The notes beneath the pieces were generated by a model. That model was not told the DNA's origin. It did not search any database and was given only the letters and a program-made list of their open reading frames with translations. The translations under genes and the position numbers were made by a program. A stretch of 64,000 bases of DNA from Haloterrigena sp. H1 (GTDB lineage: Archaea > Halobacteriota > Halobacteria > Halobacteriales > Natrialbaceae): NCBI RefSeq assembly GCF_005938085.1, contig NZ_SMZK01000001.1:1-64000 (forward strand), written 5' to 3'. Below are positions 27,436 to 37,043 of this stretch, in pieces (position 1 is the first letter of the stretch; each line of letters starts with the position of its first letter).

Positions 27436-28830
27436 TCAGATCAGCGGGTCGAGCAGTTCCCGGCCCGCATCGAGCAACTCACGAACCCGTTTTTCGTCCG
27501 CTGCCTCGGCGTAAACCCGCAACACTGGCTCCGTACCACTGGGGCGAACGAGCAGCCACGAGCCGTCGGCCAGCAGGAGTTTGAACCCGTCGGCGGTGTT
27601 GACGTCCTCGACGGCGGTGTCCGCGACAGTTTCGGGAATCGCCGCCTCGAGATCCTCGAGGACGCGCGCCTTTTCGCTGTCGGGACAGTCGACGCTGATC
27701 TTGTCCTGAACGACGGTGCCGTGGGTCTCGAGGAGTCGGTCGACTCGTTCGTCCAGTGACTCATCGGCATGCATCGCGGCCGCGAGCAACGCCATCAACA
27801 CGCCGTCTTTCTCGCGGACGTGGCCACGAACCGTGAAGCCGCCGGACTCCTCACCGCCGACGAGCGCGTCGCCTTCTGCCATCGCCTCGGCGACCCACTT
27901 GAAGCCGACCGGGACCTCCCGGACGGTCTCGCCGTGGGCCTCGGCGATCCGGTCGATCAGGTACGTCGTCGAGACGGTCCGGACCGCCGGTCCGGACGCG
28001 TCCTCGAGCAGGTAGTCGTACAGCGCGGCGAAAAACAGGTTCTCGTCGAGATACCCTCGCTCGGGCGTGACGATGGCGATGCGGTCGGCGTCGCCGTCGT
28101 TGGCGATCCCGAGGTCGACGCCGCTGTCGTCGTCGGTGACGGTTGCGATCAGCGTTTCGAGGTTCTCCGCGGCGGGTTCGGGCGAGCCGCCGCCGAAATC
28201 GGGGTCTCGCTCACAGCGATAGCGCTCGAGCGTTGCTCCAGCGCGCTCGAGGACCGCGTCGGTCGTCCCGCGGCCGCTGCCGTGCATGGCGTCATAGGCG
28301 ACGGACAGCCCCGAAAGGTCGGCGCTGCCGGTGATCGATTCGACCAGTTCGAAGATGGCGTCCGCATGGGACTCGGTAAAGTCGACCTCGCGGACAGTGC
28401 CGTGGTCGGCTTCGGGAAGCGACTCGGGTTCGGCGAGGCGATCCGCGATGGCGTCGGTGACGGCGGGCAGCGCCGGCGCGCCGTCGTCGGGAATGAACTT
28501 CACGCCGTTGTATTCGGGTGGGTTGTGCGAGGCCGTGATGACGAGCGCGCCCGCCAGCTCGCGGTCGACGATCGCGTGGGCGACCAGCGGCGTCGGCCGG
28601 TCCCGATCGGAGAGCACCACGTCGAACCCGTTCGCACACAGCACCCGCGACAGTTCCTCGGCGAACCCGCGGGAGGTCTCGCGAGCGTCGTACCCTACGG
28701 CGACCGGGCCCTCGAGCCCCTCGTCGTCGAGATACGTCGCGACCGCCTGTCCGACCATTCGGACGCGTGGCGTCGTAAACTCCTCGAGCGTCGCCCGCCA
28801 GCCGTCAGTACCGAAGCTGATCGTCTCCAT
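27436..28830 (-). CDS. Phosphohexomutase (phosphoglucomutase/phosphomannomutase family)
   Basis: The 464-residue enzyme belongs to the alpha-D-phosphohexomutase superfamily, which moves phosphate between C1 and C6 of sugars for glycan and nucleotide-sugar supply. Signatures are METISFGTDGWRA at the N-terminus, the phosphoserine loop TASHNPPEYNGVKFIP (S101), the metal loop NDGDADRIAIV (about 240) and the sugar-specificity stretch GGEESGGFTVRGH. A C-terminal phosphate-binding RPSGTEPVLRVYAEA follows. The exact sugar cannot be decided here. It is convergent with cysE. Confidence 0.9.
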   Translation of the reverse strand: METISFGTDGWRATLEEFTTPRVRMVGQAVATYLDDEGLEGPVAVGYDARETSRGFAEELSRVLCANGFDVVLSDRDRPTPLVAHAIVDRELAGALVITASHNPPEYNGVKFIPDDGAPALPAVTDAIADRLAEPESLPEADHGTVREVDFTESHADAIFELVESITGSADLSGLSVAYDAMHGSGRGTTDAVLERAGATLERYRCERDPDFGGGSPEPAAENLETLIATVTDDDSGVDLGIANDGDADRIAIVTPERGYLDENLFFAALYDYLLEDASGPAVRTVSTTYLIDRIAEAHGETVREVPVGFKWVAEAMAEGDALVGGEESGGFTVRGHVREKDGVLMALLAAAMHADESLDERVDRLLETHGTVVQDKISVDCPDSEKARVLEDLEAAIPETVADTAVEDVNTADGFKLLLADGSWLLVRPSGTEPVLRVYAEAADEKRVRELLDAGRELLDPLI

Positions 28831-28916
28831 GGTGCGGTGGTCGAGGGCCGGTGCGAAAAAAGCGACGGGCAACTGCGGCCGCAGAAATGTGGTGTGTTAC
28901 ACCACAGCAGGCCAGT

Positions 28917-29861
28917 TCAGGCGTCGACGTCAGCGAGGCGCTGTTCGAAGAGCCGTTCGCCCGTCTCCTCACAGGTGACCGCGATTACCTCGTGGGAACT
29001 ACAGCAGGATTCGACGACTTCTTCGCCCATCCGTACGTCGCCGCCGGAGGGACAGGTCTCGAGGAACATCCGGAGCCCGGTAAGCACTGCCCCCTTCGTC
29101 TCGGGCTGGTAGGCACCCCAGTCGGGCAGCCATGACTCGAGGGCGCGGCTGGCAGCGACATCAGCGAGCAACGCAGCACGAGAGGGCCAGCGGCCCGCGA
29201 CGCCGGACGGCGAACGCAGCGTGCGAGCCTCGGCGCGGTCGTCGAGGTCGAACTCGTCTGGATCGGCGTCGAACCCGAACGCGTTGACGGCAGCCGCGGC
29301 GTCGAGCCCCGACTCCTCGACGGCGTCGATCTCGTCGAACCAGTCAGCCTCGAAGGCGTCGGTGAGACAGAGATCGTCCCGGTCCTCACAGGGCTCGAGA
29401 ACATCGTATTCGAGAAACAGTGTCTCGAGGTCGAGTGCCTCGGCGGCTTCGGCAGCGGCCTCGTCCTCGGGTTCGGACGCCTCGTTGTCGCCGACCGTCG
29501 TCACATCGCCACCGCTGGCCGGATCGACATCGGGTTCGCCACGGCCTGCGTCGGTAGTCGCTGTGGTATTGCCGCCGAGACCGCTCGCCACATCAGGGTC
29601 GGGGTCCTTGCCGAACCAGCGTAGGACTGCCGGCGGGAGGTATCGTTTGGTCAGCGTCGGCGTTCCGGGGACGAGATATCCGCGAAGGTAGATCAACGCG
29701 ATCGAAATCCCGACGGCGAGGAGGCCGCCGAGGCGGGATTTCCGCGCGATGAGGGAGCCGGCCACCGCCGCGATAACCAGATTCAGAACGGTACACGGTT
29801 CACAGCGGTTCTCGCCCGTATAGTCGGGCTGTCTGAGGTCGTCGACGACGTCGAGTTGCAT
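28917..29861 (-). CDS. Haloarchaeal membrane protein of unknown function
   Basis: The 314-residue product begins MQLDVVDDLRQPDYTGENRCEPCT, a cysteine pair followed by two membrane segments (VLNLVIAAVAGSLIA and GGLLAVGISIALIYLRGYLV), then a long acidic tail. Further cysteine pairs occur in EPCEDRDDLCLTDAFEADWF and in CCSSHEVIAVTCEETGERLFE, suggesting metal or redox chemistry. The TGENRCxPCT opening looks familiar from Halobacteria-only proteins, but I know no function. ATG 29861 gives this start; another lies ten codons upstream. Confidence 0.75.
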   Translation of the reverse strand: MQLDVVDDLRQPDYTGENRCEPCTVLNLVIAAVAGSLIARKSRLGGLLAVGISIALIYLRGYLVPGTPTLTKRYLPPAVLRWFGKDPDPDVASGLGGNTTATTDAGRGEPDVDPASGGDVTTVGDNEASEPEDEAAAEAAEALDLETLFLEYDVLEPCEDRDDLCLTDAFEADWFDEIDAVEESGLDAAAAVNAFGFDADPDEFDLDDRAEARTLRSPSGVAGRWPSRAALLADVAASRALESWLPDWGAYQPETKGAVLTGLRMFLETCPSGGDVRMGEEVVESCCSSHEVIAVTCEETGERLFEQRLADVDA

Positions 29862-29959
29862 CTCGAGCCGACTGTCATCACCATCACACATCTATTTGAT
29901 GGATGATCGGCTCGAGCTGCGAGCGAGACCATCGGGAGACGGCTGGGCCGTTCTATGAA

Positions 29960-30208
29960 TCACTCGAGTCCGACGAGTCGTTCTTTGTCCGCTCGAGAGA
30001 GTTGCTTGATCTCGTACTCGCGAGACATGGCTGCCGACTTCGAGTCGAACCGTTCGTGATAGCGGAGTTCGACCGGCGTTCGTCCACGGGTGTATTTCGC
30101 ACCGTCACCGGCGTCGTGTTCGGCAACGCGTCGCTCGAGGTCGGTCGTGTAGCCGGTATACAGCGAGCCGTCGGCACACTCGAGGACGTAGACGACGTGA
30201 TCAGCCAT
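29960..30208 (-). CDS. GIY-YIG domain protein (YhbQ-like)
   Basis: An 82-residue stand-alone GIY-YIG nuclease domain of the UPF0213/YhbQ type. The family core is visible as [29 protein letters not shown] (5-33), then [34 protein letters not shown]. The tyrosine-glycine pair and the arginine of ERRVAEH are in place; the first tyrosine pair reads VYV/LYTGY. Such small proteins are usually assigned to DNA repair or are of unknown role. Confidence 0.85.
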   Translation of the reverse strand: MADHVVYVLECADGSLYTGYTTDLERRVAEHDAGDGAKYTRGRTPVELRYHERFDSKSAAMSREYEIKQLSRADKERLVGLE

Positions 30209-30281
30209 CGACTGTCGGATGGGACGGAGCCGCAAAAAGTCTCACGTCCGTAGGGGTCCGTGGTCGGTCGTCTCGATACGT

Positions 30282-30431
30282 TCAGGCGCCGCGAGCGCGT
30301 TCTTTCGCGGCTTCAGCGATTCCAGCGTTCGCCGAACAGCTGACACACGCGTGGATCTCACCGCGTTCGTTGGCGAAAACGCGTGCGAACCGTTCGGAGA
30401 CGTGGGCGCCGCAGTGGTTACACTTGGGCAT
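30282..30431 (-). CDS. Tiny zinc-finger protein (DUF7563-like)
   Basis: This 49-residue protein reads MPKCNHCGAHVSERFARVFA and ends ACVSCSANAGIAEAAKERARGA. It has a C-x2-C...C-x2-C zinc knuckle and a basic helix, matching a Halobacteria-only family of single zinc-finger proteins that I recall as DUF7563. Such proteins may be nucleic acid binders. A TATA-like GATATATT at 30459-30468 lies about 30 nt upstream, supporting a leaderless start at 30431. Confidence 0.75.
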   Translation of the reverse strand: MPKCNHCGAHVSERFARVFANERGEIHACVSCSANAGIAEAAKERARGA

Positions 30432-30550
30432 TGGACACACCGGCCGAGGCCGGTATCCGAATATATCGGGTGGATAGTTAAATAGGCTTCTCCAAACACT
30501 GTTTGGCTTTTCGCATACAGCAAATATTTTTCTCCAGGAGCGCATGCGAG

Positions 30551-31309
30551 TTATTCGCGAGCAGCGGCGATCGCTCGTGCGATCAGTGTCGCCTGTGCGC
30601 CGGCAACGAACCCCGCATCGACGTTGACGACCGAGAGAACGGTACAGGACTGAAGCATCCCGGCAAGTGCCGCCTCGCCATCGCCGCCGTAGCCATAGCC
30701 ACTCGAGACGGGGACGCCGATGACCGGCGTATCGACGAGGCCGGCAATGACGGTCGGCAATGCCCCTTCTCGGCCGGCAGCGACGATCATCACGTCGGCG
30801 TCACGGAAGCGCTCGAGCTGGTCGATGGTTCGGGCAAGCGCTGCGACACCAACATCGTCGACTCGGTCGACCGTCGCACCAGCGTCCTGGCAGACGGCTT
30901 CAGCCTCGTCGGCGACCGCCTCATCCACCGTCCCGCCGGTGGCGATTCCGACAGTCGCCTCGAGCGACGGTGGCTCATAGTCGGGCATCATTACTCGAAC
31001 CGTGGTGTGCCGGCGGTCGATCGTCGCCTCCGGGACCGTCTCGGCGACGTACTCCTCGAGGGCCGCGAACTGCCGATCGGAGACGCGGGTAAGCAGTGCC
31101 CGACCCGTCGTCTCGAGAGCGGTTTCGGCTAGCGCGGCGACCTGTGGAGCGGACTTCCCCTCAGCGAAGATCGCCTCCGGGACCCCACGGCGTTGCTCGC
31201 GGGCTGCATCGAACCGGCCTGCCTCGCCAGTGGCGTATCCCCTGAGTTCGGCTTCGGCCTCTGTCGGCGACAGCGAGCCGTCGGCGACGGCTTCGAGGAG
31301 TTCACGCAT
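30551..31309 (-). CDS. larB: LarB-type AIR carboxylase-like protein
   Basis: The 252-residue protein has an N-terminal helical part (MRELLEAVADGSLSPTEAEAE...GVPEAIFAEGKSAPQV) and a C-terminal PurE-like domain (VGIATGGTVDEAVADEAEAV...MIVAAGREGALPTVIAGLVDTPVIGVPVSSGYGYG). This is LarB, which carboxylates and hydrolyses nicotinic acid adenine dinucleotide to start the nickel-pincer nucleotide cofactor of lactate racemase. Its partners LarC and LarE are not in this window. ATG 31309 matches the family start. Confidence 0.9.
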   Translation of the reverse strand: MRELLEAVADGSLSPTEAEAELRGYATGEAGRFDAAREQRRGVPEAIFAEGKSAPQVAALAETALETTGRALLTRVSDRQFAALEEYVAETVPEATIDRRHTTVRVMMPDYEPPSLEATVGIATGGTVDEAVADEAEAVCQDAGATVDRVDDVGVAALARTIDQLERFRDADVMIVAAGREGALPTVIAGLVDTPVIGVPVSSGYGYGGDGEAALAGMLQSCTVLSVVNVDAGFVAGAQATLIARAIAAARE

Positions 31310-31571
31310 ACACGCTTTCGGCGGTCGAGACACACGAATCCGTCGACCCGGTCTCGAGTGCGACCGAACGGACCGACGGCTAGAGGCTGGAGTGGAGTAT
31401 GACTGAACGTGCGCGCGAGCCCCCGAGGACCGCGCGCGAGCCGGATTGGCTGTTTCACCGGCTGCAAACTCGAGCACGGCTACTCATTAGACATATACTT
31501 TCCGGTGATTCTGACCATCGAAACAGGCGAATCAACCGCTGCAACCTCCGTATTTCCGGTAGTAAGCACAA

Positions 31572-31580
31572 TATTTATAT
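31572..31580 (+). promoter_or_regulatory. TATA box for the DUF1931 gene
   Basis: TATTTATAT lies 27-35 nt before the ATG at 31607 and is the clearest TATA box of the window; it fits strong expression of a small abundant protein. Confidence 0.6.
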
Positions 31581-31606
31581 AGGGTAACGGGAAAGGGATG
31601 AATCGT

Positions 31607-31774
31607 ATGGCAGATCTTATCGTCAAAGCCGCCGTAAAGGAAGCGCTCGATGACAAAAACGTCGCCTCGGATTTCTACGACGCCCTCGACGAGGAGGTCT
31701 CCGAGCTGCTCGACGACGCGGCCCGACGCGCTGAGGCCAACGACCGGAAGACGGTCCAGCCCCGCGACCTGTAA
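31607..31774 (+). CDS. DUF1931 histone-fold protein
   Basis: This 55-residue protein, MADLIVKAAVKEALDDKNVA continuing to EANDRKTVQPRDL, belongs to the DUF1931 family, which adopts a histone-like fold. It is far more acidic than a DNA-packaging histone. The last segment (NDRKTVQPRDL) matches the end of the second histone helix and its loop (the position of KTV in archaeal histones). Its role may be DNA or protein scaffolding and is not established. It has a strong TATA box. Confidence 0.85.
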   Translation: MADLIVKAAVKEALDDKNVASDFYDALDEEVSELLDDAARRAEANDRKTVQPRDL

Positions 31775-31885
31775 GGTCGACCCGCTTCGTTTTTTATCGA
31801 CGCCACGCCGGCCAGCTGTGCCTGTCGGTCGCGTCGCTGCTCACCGATAGTCGACGGGACCGAAAAAAGACGGACAGACCAGCGC

Positions 31886-32947
31886 TCAGCGACGGCGCTG
31901 TGTCACGTATTCGTTGGTCCGACCGAGTAACACGTAATCGGTCTCGCGCAGTTCCGGGATCGACGCCGACCCAGTGACGAACATCGCCGTCCGCAACTCG
32001 AGGGCGAGCGTCTCGATCAAATCGACGACCGCGTCGGTCCCCTGGCCGGCCGGCGCGAGAAACGGCTTGGCGAGCCCGCCGGCACGCGCGCCGAGGGCGA
32101 TCGCCTTCGCAATATCCAGCCCGGAGCGAACGCCGCCACTGGCGATCACGCAATCGTGGACGGCAGCCGCCTCGAGCGTACTCACCGCGGTCGGGACGCC
32201 CCAGGCGCGGAACAACTGTCCGATCGCTTCCTGCCGGTCGGCACCGACCGCGGCCGCGCGGTGGGACTCGATCCCCGACCACGTCGTGCCGCCTTGCCCG
32301 GCGACGTCGACGGCGTCGACACCGGCGTCGGCGAGTCGAGTCGCCGTCTCCCGCGAGATTCCGTTGCCCGTCTCCTTGACGATCACCGGGACCGAGAGGT
32401 CGGCGGCAACGGCCTCGATCGCGTCGAGACAGCCCCGCGCGTCGACGTCACCTTCCGGCTGGACGGCCTCCTGCAGGAAGTTCAGGTGGACGGCCATCGC
32501 GTCGGCGTCGATCATCTCGACGGCCTGCTCGACGTCGTCGACGTCGTACTCGAGCAACTGGGCAGCGCCGACGTTGCCATAGAGGAAGGCGTCGGGCGCG
32601 ACATCGCGGACGACCGTGTAGGACTCGAGCAAGTCCTCGTCGTCGAGCTCGAGGCCGGCGCGCTGGCTGCCGACGCCCATGGCGATATCCATCTCCTGGG
32701 CGGCTTCGGCCAGCGCCCGGTTGATCTTGGTCGTGTTCGGGTGGCCACCAGTCATACTCTCGATGACGATGGGTGCAGCGAGGTCGTGGCCGAACAGCGA
32801 GGTGGTCGTGTCGATCTCGTCGCGATGGACATCCGGCAGTGCCTCGTGGACGAGGTCGATATCGGTGAACCCCGCGCCGTCCGTCTCGATGTCTTCCTCT
32901 TCGATGATGCGGATGTGATCGTCTTTCCTGTCGGATGTCTCGGGCAT
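31886..32947 (-). CDS. fni: Type 2 isopentenyl-diphosphate delta-isomerase
   Basis: The 353-residue FMN enzyme interconverts isopentenyl and dimethylallyl diphosphate for archaeal lipid and carotenoid synthesis. Family motifs are RKDDHIRI (7-14), [25 protein letters not shown] (about 61-85), [16 protein letters not shown] and [13 protein letters not shown]; the FMN site near [10 protein letters not shown] is intact. It ends with a short basic tail. Haloarchaea rely on this type 2 enzyme, sometimes plus type 1. ATG 32947 gives the conserved [11 protein letters not shown] start. Divergent from the 33073 gene. Confidence 0.93.
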   Translation of the reverse strand: MPETSDRKDDHIRIIEEEDIETDGAGFTDIDLVHEALPDVHRDEIDTTTSLFGHDLAAPIVIESMTGGHPNTTKINRALAEAAQEMDIAMGVGSQRAGLELDDEDLLESYTVVRDVAPDAFLYGNVGAAQLLEYDVDDVEQAVEMIDADAMAVHLNFLQEAVQPEGDVDARGCLDAIEAVAADLSVPVIVKETGNGISRETATRLADAGVDAVDVAGQGGTTWSGIESHRAAAVGADRQEAIGQLFRAWGVPTAVSTLEAAAVHDCVIASGGVRSGLDIAKAIALGARAGGLAKPFLAPAGQGTDAVVDLIETLALELRTAMFVTGSASIPELRETDYVLLGRTNEYVTQRRR

Positions 32948-33072
32948 CGAATCGTCTCCATCGGAGGGTGGCGTGACGGTATTGAAAAGGTGTCCATTCG
33001 TCGGCACTGTCACTGCACGAAGTGCGACAGCGACTCGCGTTTTTTGCTCCTCGCCGCGGTAGCAGTGTGTCC

Positions 33073-33492
33073 ATGCTACGCACACTCTTGCTCGGGTTCG
33101 GGCTCGTCGAGATCGTCACGCCACGACCAGTGATCGAGGCCTGCGAGCGGATCGGCCTGCGAAACCCCGAGACGGCCCGGCGACGGCCGCTGGCGCTAAC
33201 GGGCGCGCGACTCGAGGGGCTGGTCTTCGTCTGGCTGCTCGCCCGCGGCCGCGAGGGGTCGACGCTCGTCAGCGCGCTGCTCGGGCTCGCCGGGCTGGTG
33301 CTCGTTCTGGTTCCGCGACCGATCATCACGTTCAGCCAGCACCTGGTGTATGCCAACACCGACGACCTCGAGCTCCGGCTGTGGGTGGTGCCCGCGGCGC
33401 GGCTGCTGGGCGTGCTCTACCTGACGGTGCTCTTGCTGGCGCGCTCGACGGACACCGAACGGACAGCCGACGGCGACGCGACGACCACGTAA
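33073..33492 (+). CDS. Small haloarchaeal membrane protein
   Basis: The 139 residues carry an N-terminal helix ([29 protein letters not shown]), a middle hydrophobic pair ([11 protein letters not shown] and [20 protein letters not shown]) and a C-terminal helix ([18 protein letters not shown]). The repeated V-T-P-R-P-V/VPRPIIT element occurs twice, once in each half, suggesting an internal duplication of a helix plus an amphipathic stretch. Function unknown. It is convergent with rpiA (stops 1 bp apart). Confidence 0.7.
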   Translation: MLRTLLLGFGLVEIVTPRPVIEACERIGLRNPETARRRPLALTGARLEGLVFVWLLARGREGSTLVSALLGLAGLVLVLVPRPIITFSQHLVYANTDDLELRLWVVPAARLLGVLYLTVLLLARSTDTERTADGDATTT

Positions 33493-33493
33493 G

Positions 33494-34201
33494 TCAGTAG
33501 TCCCGGCGCTCGACGCCGTCCTCACGTCCGACGTAGGTCACGTCGGCAAGGCCGACGAACAGGCCGTGTTCGACGACGCCAGGGATCGCCGAGAGCCGCG
33601 TCGCCAACCCGTCGGGGTCGTCGATCCGGCCGAACGCACAGTCCAGTACCAGGTTGCCGTTGTCGGTCACGACCGGCCCGTCCTTGCGCTCGGCGTCCCG
33701 GAGCGTCGGCTCGCCGCCCACTTCCTGAATTCGGTCTGCCGCGACGGTATGGGCATCGGGAAGCACTTCGACCGGCACCGACCGCTCGAGGCGCTCGGTC
33801 AGCTTCGAGGGGTCGGCGACGACAAGAAATCGCTCCGCGGCCGAATCGACGAGTTTCTCGCGTGCGTGGGCCGCGCCGCCGCCCTTGATGAGCGCGCCGT
33901 GAGCGGGCGCGTCGGGATCGTCGACGATCTGATCCGCGCCGTCGATTGCGACGTCGACACCGTCGACCGCGTCGAGGTCGGTCAGCGGGATGCCGACCTC
34001 GAGGGCGAGCCGGCGGGACTGAAACGAAGTCGGGATGCCGCGGATCTCGAGGCCGTCGCCGACGGCCCGGCCGAGCGCCCGGATCGCGTGGGCGGTTGTC
34101 GAGCCGGTGCCAAGGCCGACGACGTCGCCGTCCTCGACTGTCTCGGCCGCGCGTTCGCCGGCGCGTCGCTTCGCTGCGTCTGAGCCACCGTCCGTCTTCA
34201 T
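33494..34201 (-). CDS. rpiA: Ribose-5-phosphate isomerase A
   Basis: This 235-residue enzyme interconverts ribose-5-phosphate and ribulose-5-phosphate for nucleotide synthesis. Diagnostic sites are the phosphate loop VGLGTGSTTAHAI (28-40), the acid pair DVAIDGADQI (about 82-91), and the KGGGAAHAREKLVDSAA loop (about 101-117) with its catalytic residues. VTDNGNLVLDC follows near 180. ATG 34201 begins MKTDGGSDAAKRRAGERAAE. Haloarchaea lack a complete oxidative pentose phosphate pathway, so this enzyme serves ribose interconversion. Confidence 0.93.
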   Translation of the reverse strand: MKTDGGSDAAKRRAGERAAETVEDGDVVGLGTGSTTAHAIRALGRAVGDGLEIRGIPTSFQSRRLALEVGIPLTDLDAVDGVDVAIDGADQIVDDPDAPAHGALIKGGGAAHAREKLVDSAAERFLVVADPSKLTERLERSVPVEVLPDAHTVAADRIQEVGGEPTLRDAERKDGPVVTDNGNLVLDCAFGRIDDPDGLATRLSAIPGVVEHGLFVGLADVTYVGREDGVERRDY

Positions 34202-34327
34202 GCGTGTGCAAGCGAGCGGCGACGGCAAAAGCGTTGTAACTTCACTGCGGCGGCGAGCAATGCGACAGAATCGCCGGACACCACTGTTGCGCAGAACTTT
34301 TTTCAGACCGTCCGTCGTCGAACGGGC

Positions 34328-35080
34328 ATGGCGAGTACGGACACGGCCGTCTCTCTTTCGAACGTCCGCAAGACCTACCGCATCGGCGAGCCGGTCCACG
34401 CACTCGACGGCGTCGACCTCGAGGTGATCCGTGGCTCCTACACCGCGATCATGGGGCCGAGTGGCTCGGGCAAGTCGACGCTGATGAACCTGGTGGGCTG
34501 TCTGGACACGCCGACCGAGGGAACGGTGGTCGTCGGGGGTCGCGATGTCGGAGCGCTGGGAGACCGAGAACAGACGCAACTGCGGGGAACCGAGGTCGGC
34601 TTCGTCTTCCAGACGTTCAACCTCATGCCGCGGCTCAACGCCGTCGAGAACGTTGCCCTCCCACAACTGTTTCAGGGCGTTGGCCAGGCCGAACGCCGCG
34701 AGCGAGCGTTGGACCTCCTCGAGCGCGTCGGCCTCGGCGACCGGACCGATCACATGCCCAACGAACTGTCGGGCGGCCAGCGCCAGCGGGTCGCACTCGC
34801 CCGCGCGCTGGTCAACGACCCGGCGATCGTGCTGGCCGACGAGCCCTCAGGGAATCTCGATACGGACACCGAGGCCGACATCCTCGACCTCTTCGACGAG
34901 TTCCACGCCGGCGGGACGACGATGCTCGTCGTCACCCACGAGCGCCACGTCGCCGAGCGAGCCGATCGAATCGTCCATCTGCTCGACGGGAAGATCGAAC
35001 GGATCGAAGAACTCGACGGTGACGGCGAGCCGCAGGCGGGATCGCCGGCGGGCCGGGAACGGGGAGGAGGCGGCGAATGA
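34328..35080 (+). CDS. MacB/LolD-type ABC transporter ATPase
   Basis: The 250-residue ATPase carries Walker A GPSGSGKST (43-51), the Q-loop FVFQTFNLMPRLNAVENV (about 93-110), the ABC signature ELSGGQRQRVALARALV (about 141-157), Walker B IVLADEPSGNLDT (about 162-174) and the switch His in VVTHERHVAE. NLMPRLNAVENV and the LVGCLD stretch mark the MacB/LolD subfamily, which couples to FtsX-like permeases exporting lipopeptides, toxins or lipoproteins. The tail is a glycine-rich, acidic extension. It overlaps the permease by 4 nt (ATGA). Confidence 0.92.
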   Translation: MASTDTAVSLSNVRKTYRIGEPVHALDGVDLEVIRGSYTAIMGPSGSGKSTLMNLVGCLDTPTEGTVVVGGRDVGALGDREQTQLRGTEVGFVFQTFNLMPRLNAVENVALPQLFQGVGQAERRERALDLLERVGLGDRTDHMPNELSGGQRQRVALARALVNDPAIVLADEPSGNLDTDTEADILDLFDEFHAGGTTMLVVTHERHVAERADRIVHLLDGKIERIEELDGDGEPQAGSPAGRERGGGGE

Positions 35081-36393
35081 ACCCCCTCGAGAGCCTGCGC
35101 CTCGCGTGGCGGTCGATCCGCGGTCATCGGCTCCGCTCGGCGCTGACGACGCTCGGGATCGTGATCGGCATCGCGGCGGTGATCGCCTTCGTCACGCTGG
35201 GTGCGAGCCTCCAAGCCGGCGTGATCGGCGACATCAGCCCCGACGACCAGCGAAACCTCTACGGCTGGGCTGCCGAACCCGATACCGAAGGCGGCCCACT
35301 CGCGGGTGCTCAGCCAGTCTTCACGCAGGGCGATCTCGGGGCGGTCGAAGACTCAGAAGACGTGGAGGCGGCCTACGGCTACGCGACACTCCAGACGCAG
35401 GCGATCTCGAACGGTGAGGAGACGGTCGCACAGGGCAGCGGCATGATCGCGTCGGGGCCGTCGTACATTCGCGAGGAGCGCATCGCCGAGGGAGGGCAGT
35501 TCGAGATGGGGGCACGCGAGGCGGTGATCAACCCGGCGGCCGCGAATCAGTTCGAGGAGAACGTCAGCGTCGGCGACACCCTCACCGTGGCGATGCTCGG
35601 CGGGCAGCAAACCGAAGTCGAGGTCGTCGGCATCACCGACAACAGCGAGGGGCTGAGTCCGTTCGAGGGGTTCGAATCCTCGCCGCGGATCTACGTGCCG
35701 ACCGATCCCTACTACACGGAGCAGGCATCGATGCTGGGGATCGGCGCTGGCACTGGCGCTAGCACTGACAACCAGAGTGGCGCTGGCGCTGGCAATCAGA
35801 GTGTCACTGGCGGCGAAGCCCGCTTTCTCGCGATCATCGTCGAGGCTGAATCTGCCGATCAGGCAGACATCGACGCCGCCCGCGAGAGCGCGACCGACTA
35901 CCTCGAGAGCGACGCCTCCGACGCCAGCGAGTTGCTGGGCGACGATCTCGCGGTGCAGTTCCAGACGAGTACGGAACTGCTCAGCCAGCTCGAGGACGTG
36001 TTGAACCTCCTGCAGAACTTCATCGTCGGGATTGCAGCCATCTCCTTGCTGGTCGGCTCGATCGGCATCGCGAACATCATGCTCGTCAGCGTCACCGAGC
36101 GAACCCGTGAGATCGGCATCATGAAAGCCGTCGGCGCGCAAAATCGCGACATCCTCGGGCTGTTCTTGACCGAGTCGGTGATCTTGGGCGTCATCGGCGC
36201 GATTTTGGGGACCGGACTGGGCCTCGCTGCGGGCTATCTCGGGGTCCAGTACATCGACCTCCCGTTAGTCTACCCCCTCGAGTACGTCGCGCTCGCGATC
36301 GTCGTCGGAATGGTCGTGGGTATTCTCGCCGGGCTGTATCCGGCCTGGCGGGCCGCTCGGACGGACCCGATCGACGCACTCAGATACGAGTAA
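35077..36393 (+). CDS. MacB-like ABC permease (FtsX family)
   Basis: The 438-residue permease has one N-terminal helix (HRLRSALTTLGIVIGIAAVIAFVTLG), a large extracellular MacB periplasmic core (about 45-300) and three C-terminal helices in the FtsX domain (FIVGIAAISLLVGSIGIANIMLVSVTERTREIGIMKAVGA...). An acid/glycine/threonine-rich loop with repeats like GAGTGASTDNQSG at about 226-240 lies in the outer domain. Together with the ATPase it should export a substrate not deducible here. The 109-bp palindromic repeat begins at the last base of its stop codon. Confidence 0.9.
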   Translation: MNPLESLRLAWRSIRGHRLRSALTTLGIVIGIAAVIAFVTLGASLQAGVIGDISPDDQRNLYGWAAEPDTEGGPLAGAQPVFTQGDLGAVEDSEDVEAAYGYATLQTQAISNGEETVAQGSGMIASGPSYIREERIAEGGQFEMGAREAVINPAAANQFEENVSVGDTLTVAMLGGQQTEVEVVGITDNSEGLSPFEGFESSPRIYVPTDPYYTEQASMLGIGAGTGASTDNQSGAGAGNQSVTGGEARFLAIIVEAESADQADIDAARESATDYLESDASDASELLGDDLAVQFQTSTELLSQLEDVLNLLQNFIVGIAAISLLVGSIGIANIMLVSVTERTREIGIMKAVGAQNRDILGLFLTESVILGVIGAILGTGLGLAAGYLGVQYIDLPLVYPLEYVALAIVVGMVVGILAGLYPAWRAARTDPIDALRYE

Positions 36394-36501
36394 TACTGCC
36401 GGACAGAACGACGTGACGCCGGTCGCACATATGCGGCCGTCCCCGCAGGTGACAGCCGCAAATTCGCGACCGGCTTCGTATTGACTGCTGTCCAGTAGTA
36501 T
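36393..36501 (+). repeat. 109-bp nested palindromic repeat, copy A
   Basis: The element runs from ATACTGCCGGACAG to CTGTCCAGTAGTAT; these ends are inverted repeats with two mismatches in 14. Nested inside are CCGGTCGC/GCGACCGG and an inner hairpin GCGGCCGTC/GACAGCCGC with the loop CCCCGCAGG. It starts on the last base of the permease stop codon and ends 8 bp before the DUF5518 stop on the opposite strand, so it fills the space between two convergent genes. A terminator role is possible. Confidence 0.85.
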
Positions 36502-36509
36502 CAGTGTGC

Positions 36510-37043
36510 TCACCGCTCTCGGTCGGCATCGCGGTCACGCTTTCGCTCCGAATACCGGTCGTCGGTGTGGTCGGCCGCGTCGGGGCTCTCGAACTCGTCG
36601 AGGCGCGTCGATGACGTCTCGGACCGGCGAGACGCGTCCGTGTCGAAGCCAACCGTCTCCCGGGTTTGCCGGTGACGGTCGGGGTATTCCCGGGCGAGGT
36701 ACGCGCCGAGATAGCCGCCGAGCAGCGAAAGACCGACGGTATAGAGCAACAGGAAGAAGCCGAAGCTAACGATCACGAAGGTTAACAGGACCAAGCCTTC
36801 GATCGGGAAGCCACCGACCAGCCCGAGGCTGAAGAACCCGGCCAAAAAGAACCCAAAAATCAGGAATGGGATGAACGTGATCGCACCGGACAGCGCCCCC
36901 GCAATTGCGCCCGCTCGTTCGTCCGGCCCCTCGAGAAAGCCCGCGATAGCCCCGCCAAGGACGGTCGAGCCCGGGATAAACGAGGCGACGACGCTGATGA
37001 CAGCGCCGATAATCGCGTTGACGAGCGTTCGCGTCTGAACCAT
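36510..37043 (-). CDS. DUF5518 family membrane protein
   Basis: The 177-residue haloarchaeal protein begins MVQTRTLVNAIIGAVISVVAS and has about four hydrophobic segments (including GALSGAITFIPFLIFGFFLAGFFSLG and LTFVIVSFGFFLLLYTVGLSLLGGYLGAYLA) with glycine-rich turns typical of the DUF5518 family, whose role is unknown. A charged C-terminal tail (DADRER end) follows. It is flanked by two copies of the 109-bp repeat, one 8 bp past its stop and another upstream of its start. Confidence 0.75.
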   Translation of the reverse strand: MVQTRTLVNAIIGAVISVVASFIPGSTVLGGAIAGFLEGPDERAGAIAGALSGAITFIPFLIFGFFLAGFFSLGLVGGFPIEGLVLLTFVIVSFGFFLLLYTVGLSLLGGYLGAYLAREYPDRHRQTRETVGFDTDASRRSETSSTRLDEFESPDAADHTDDRYSERKRDRDADRER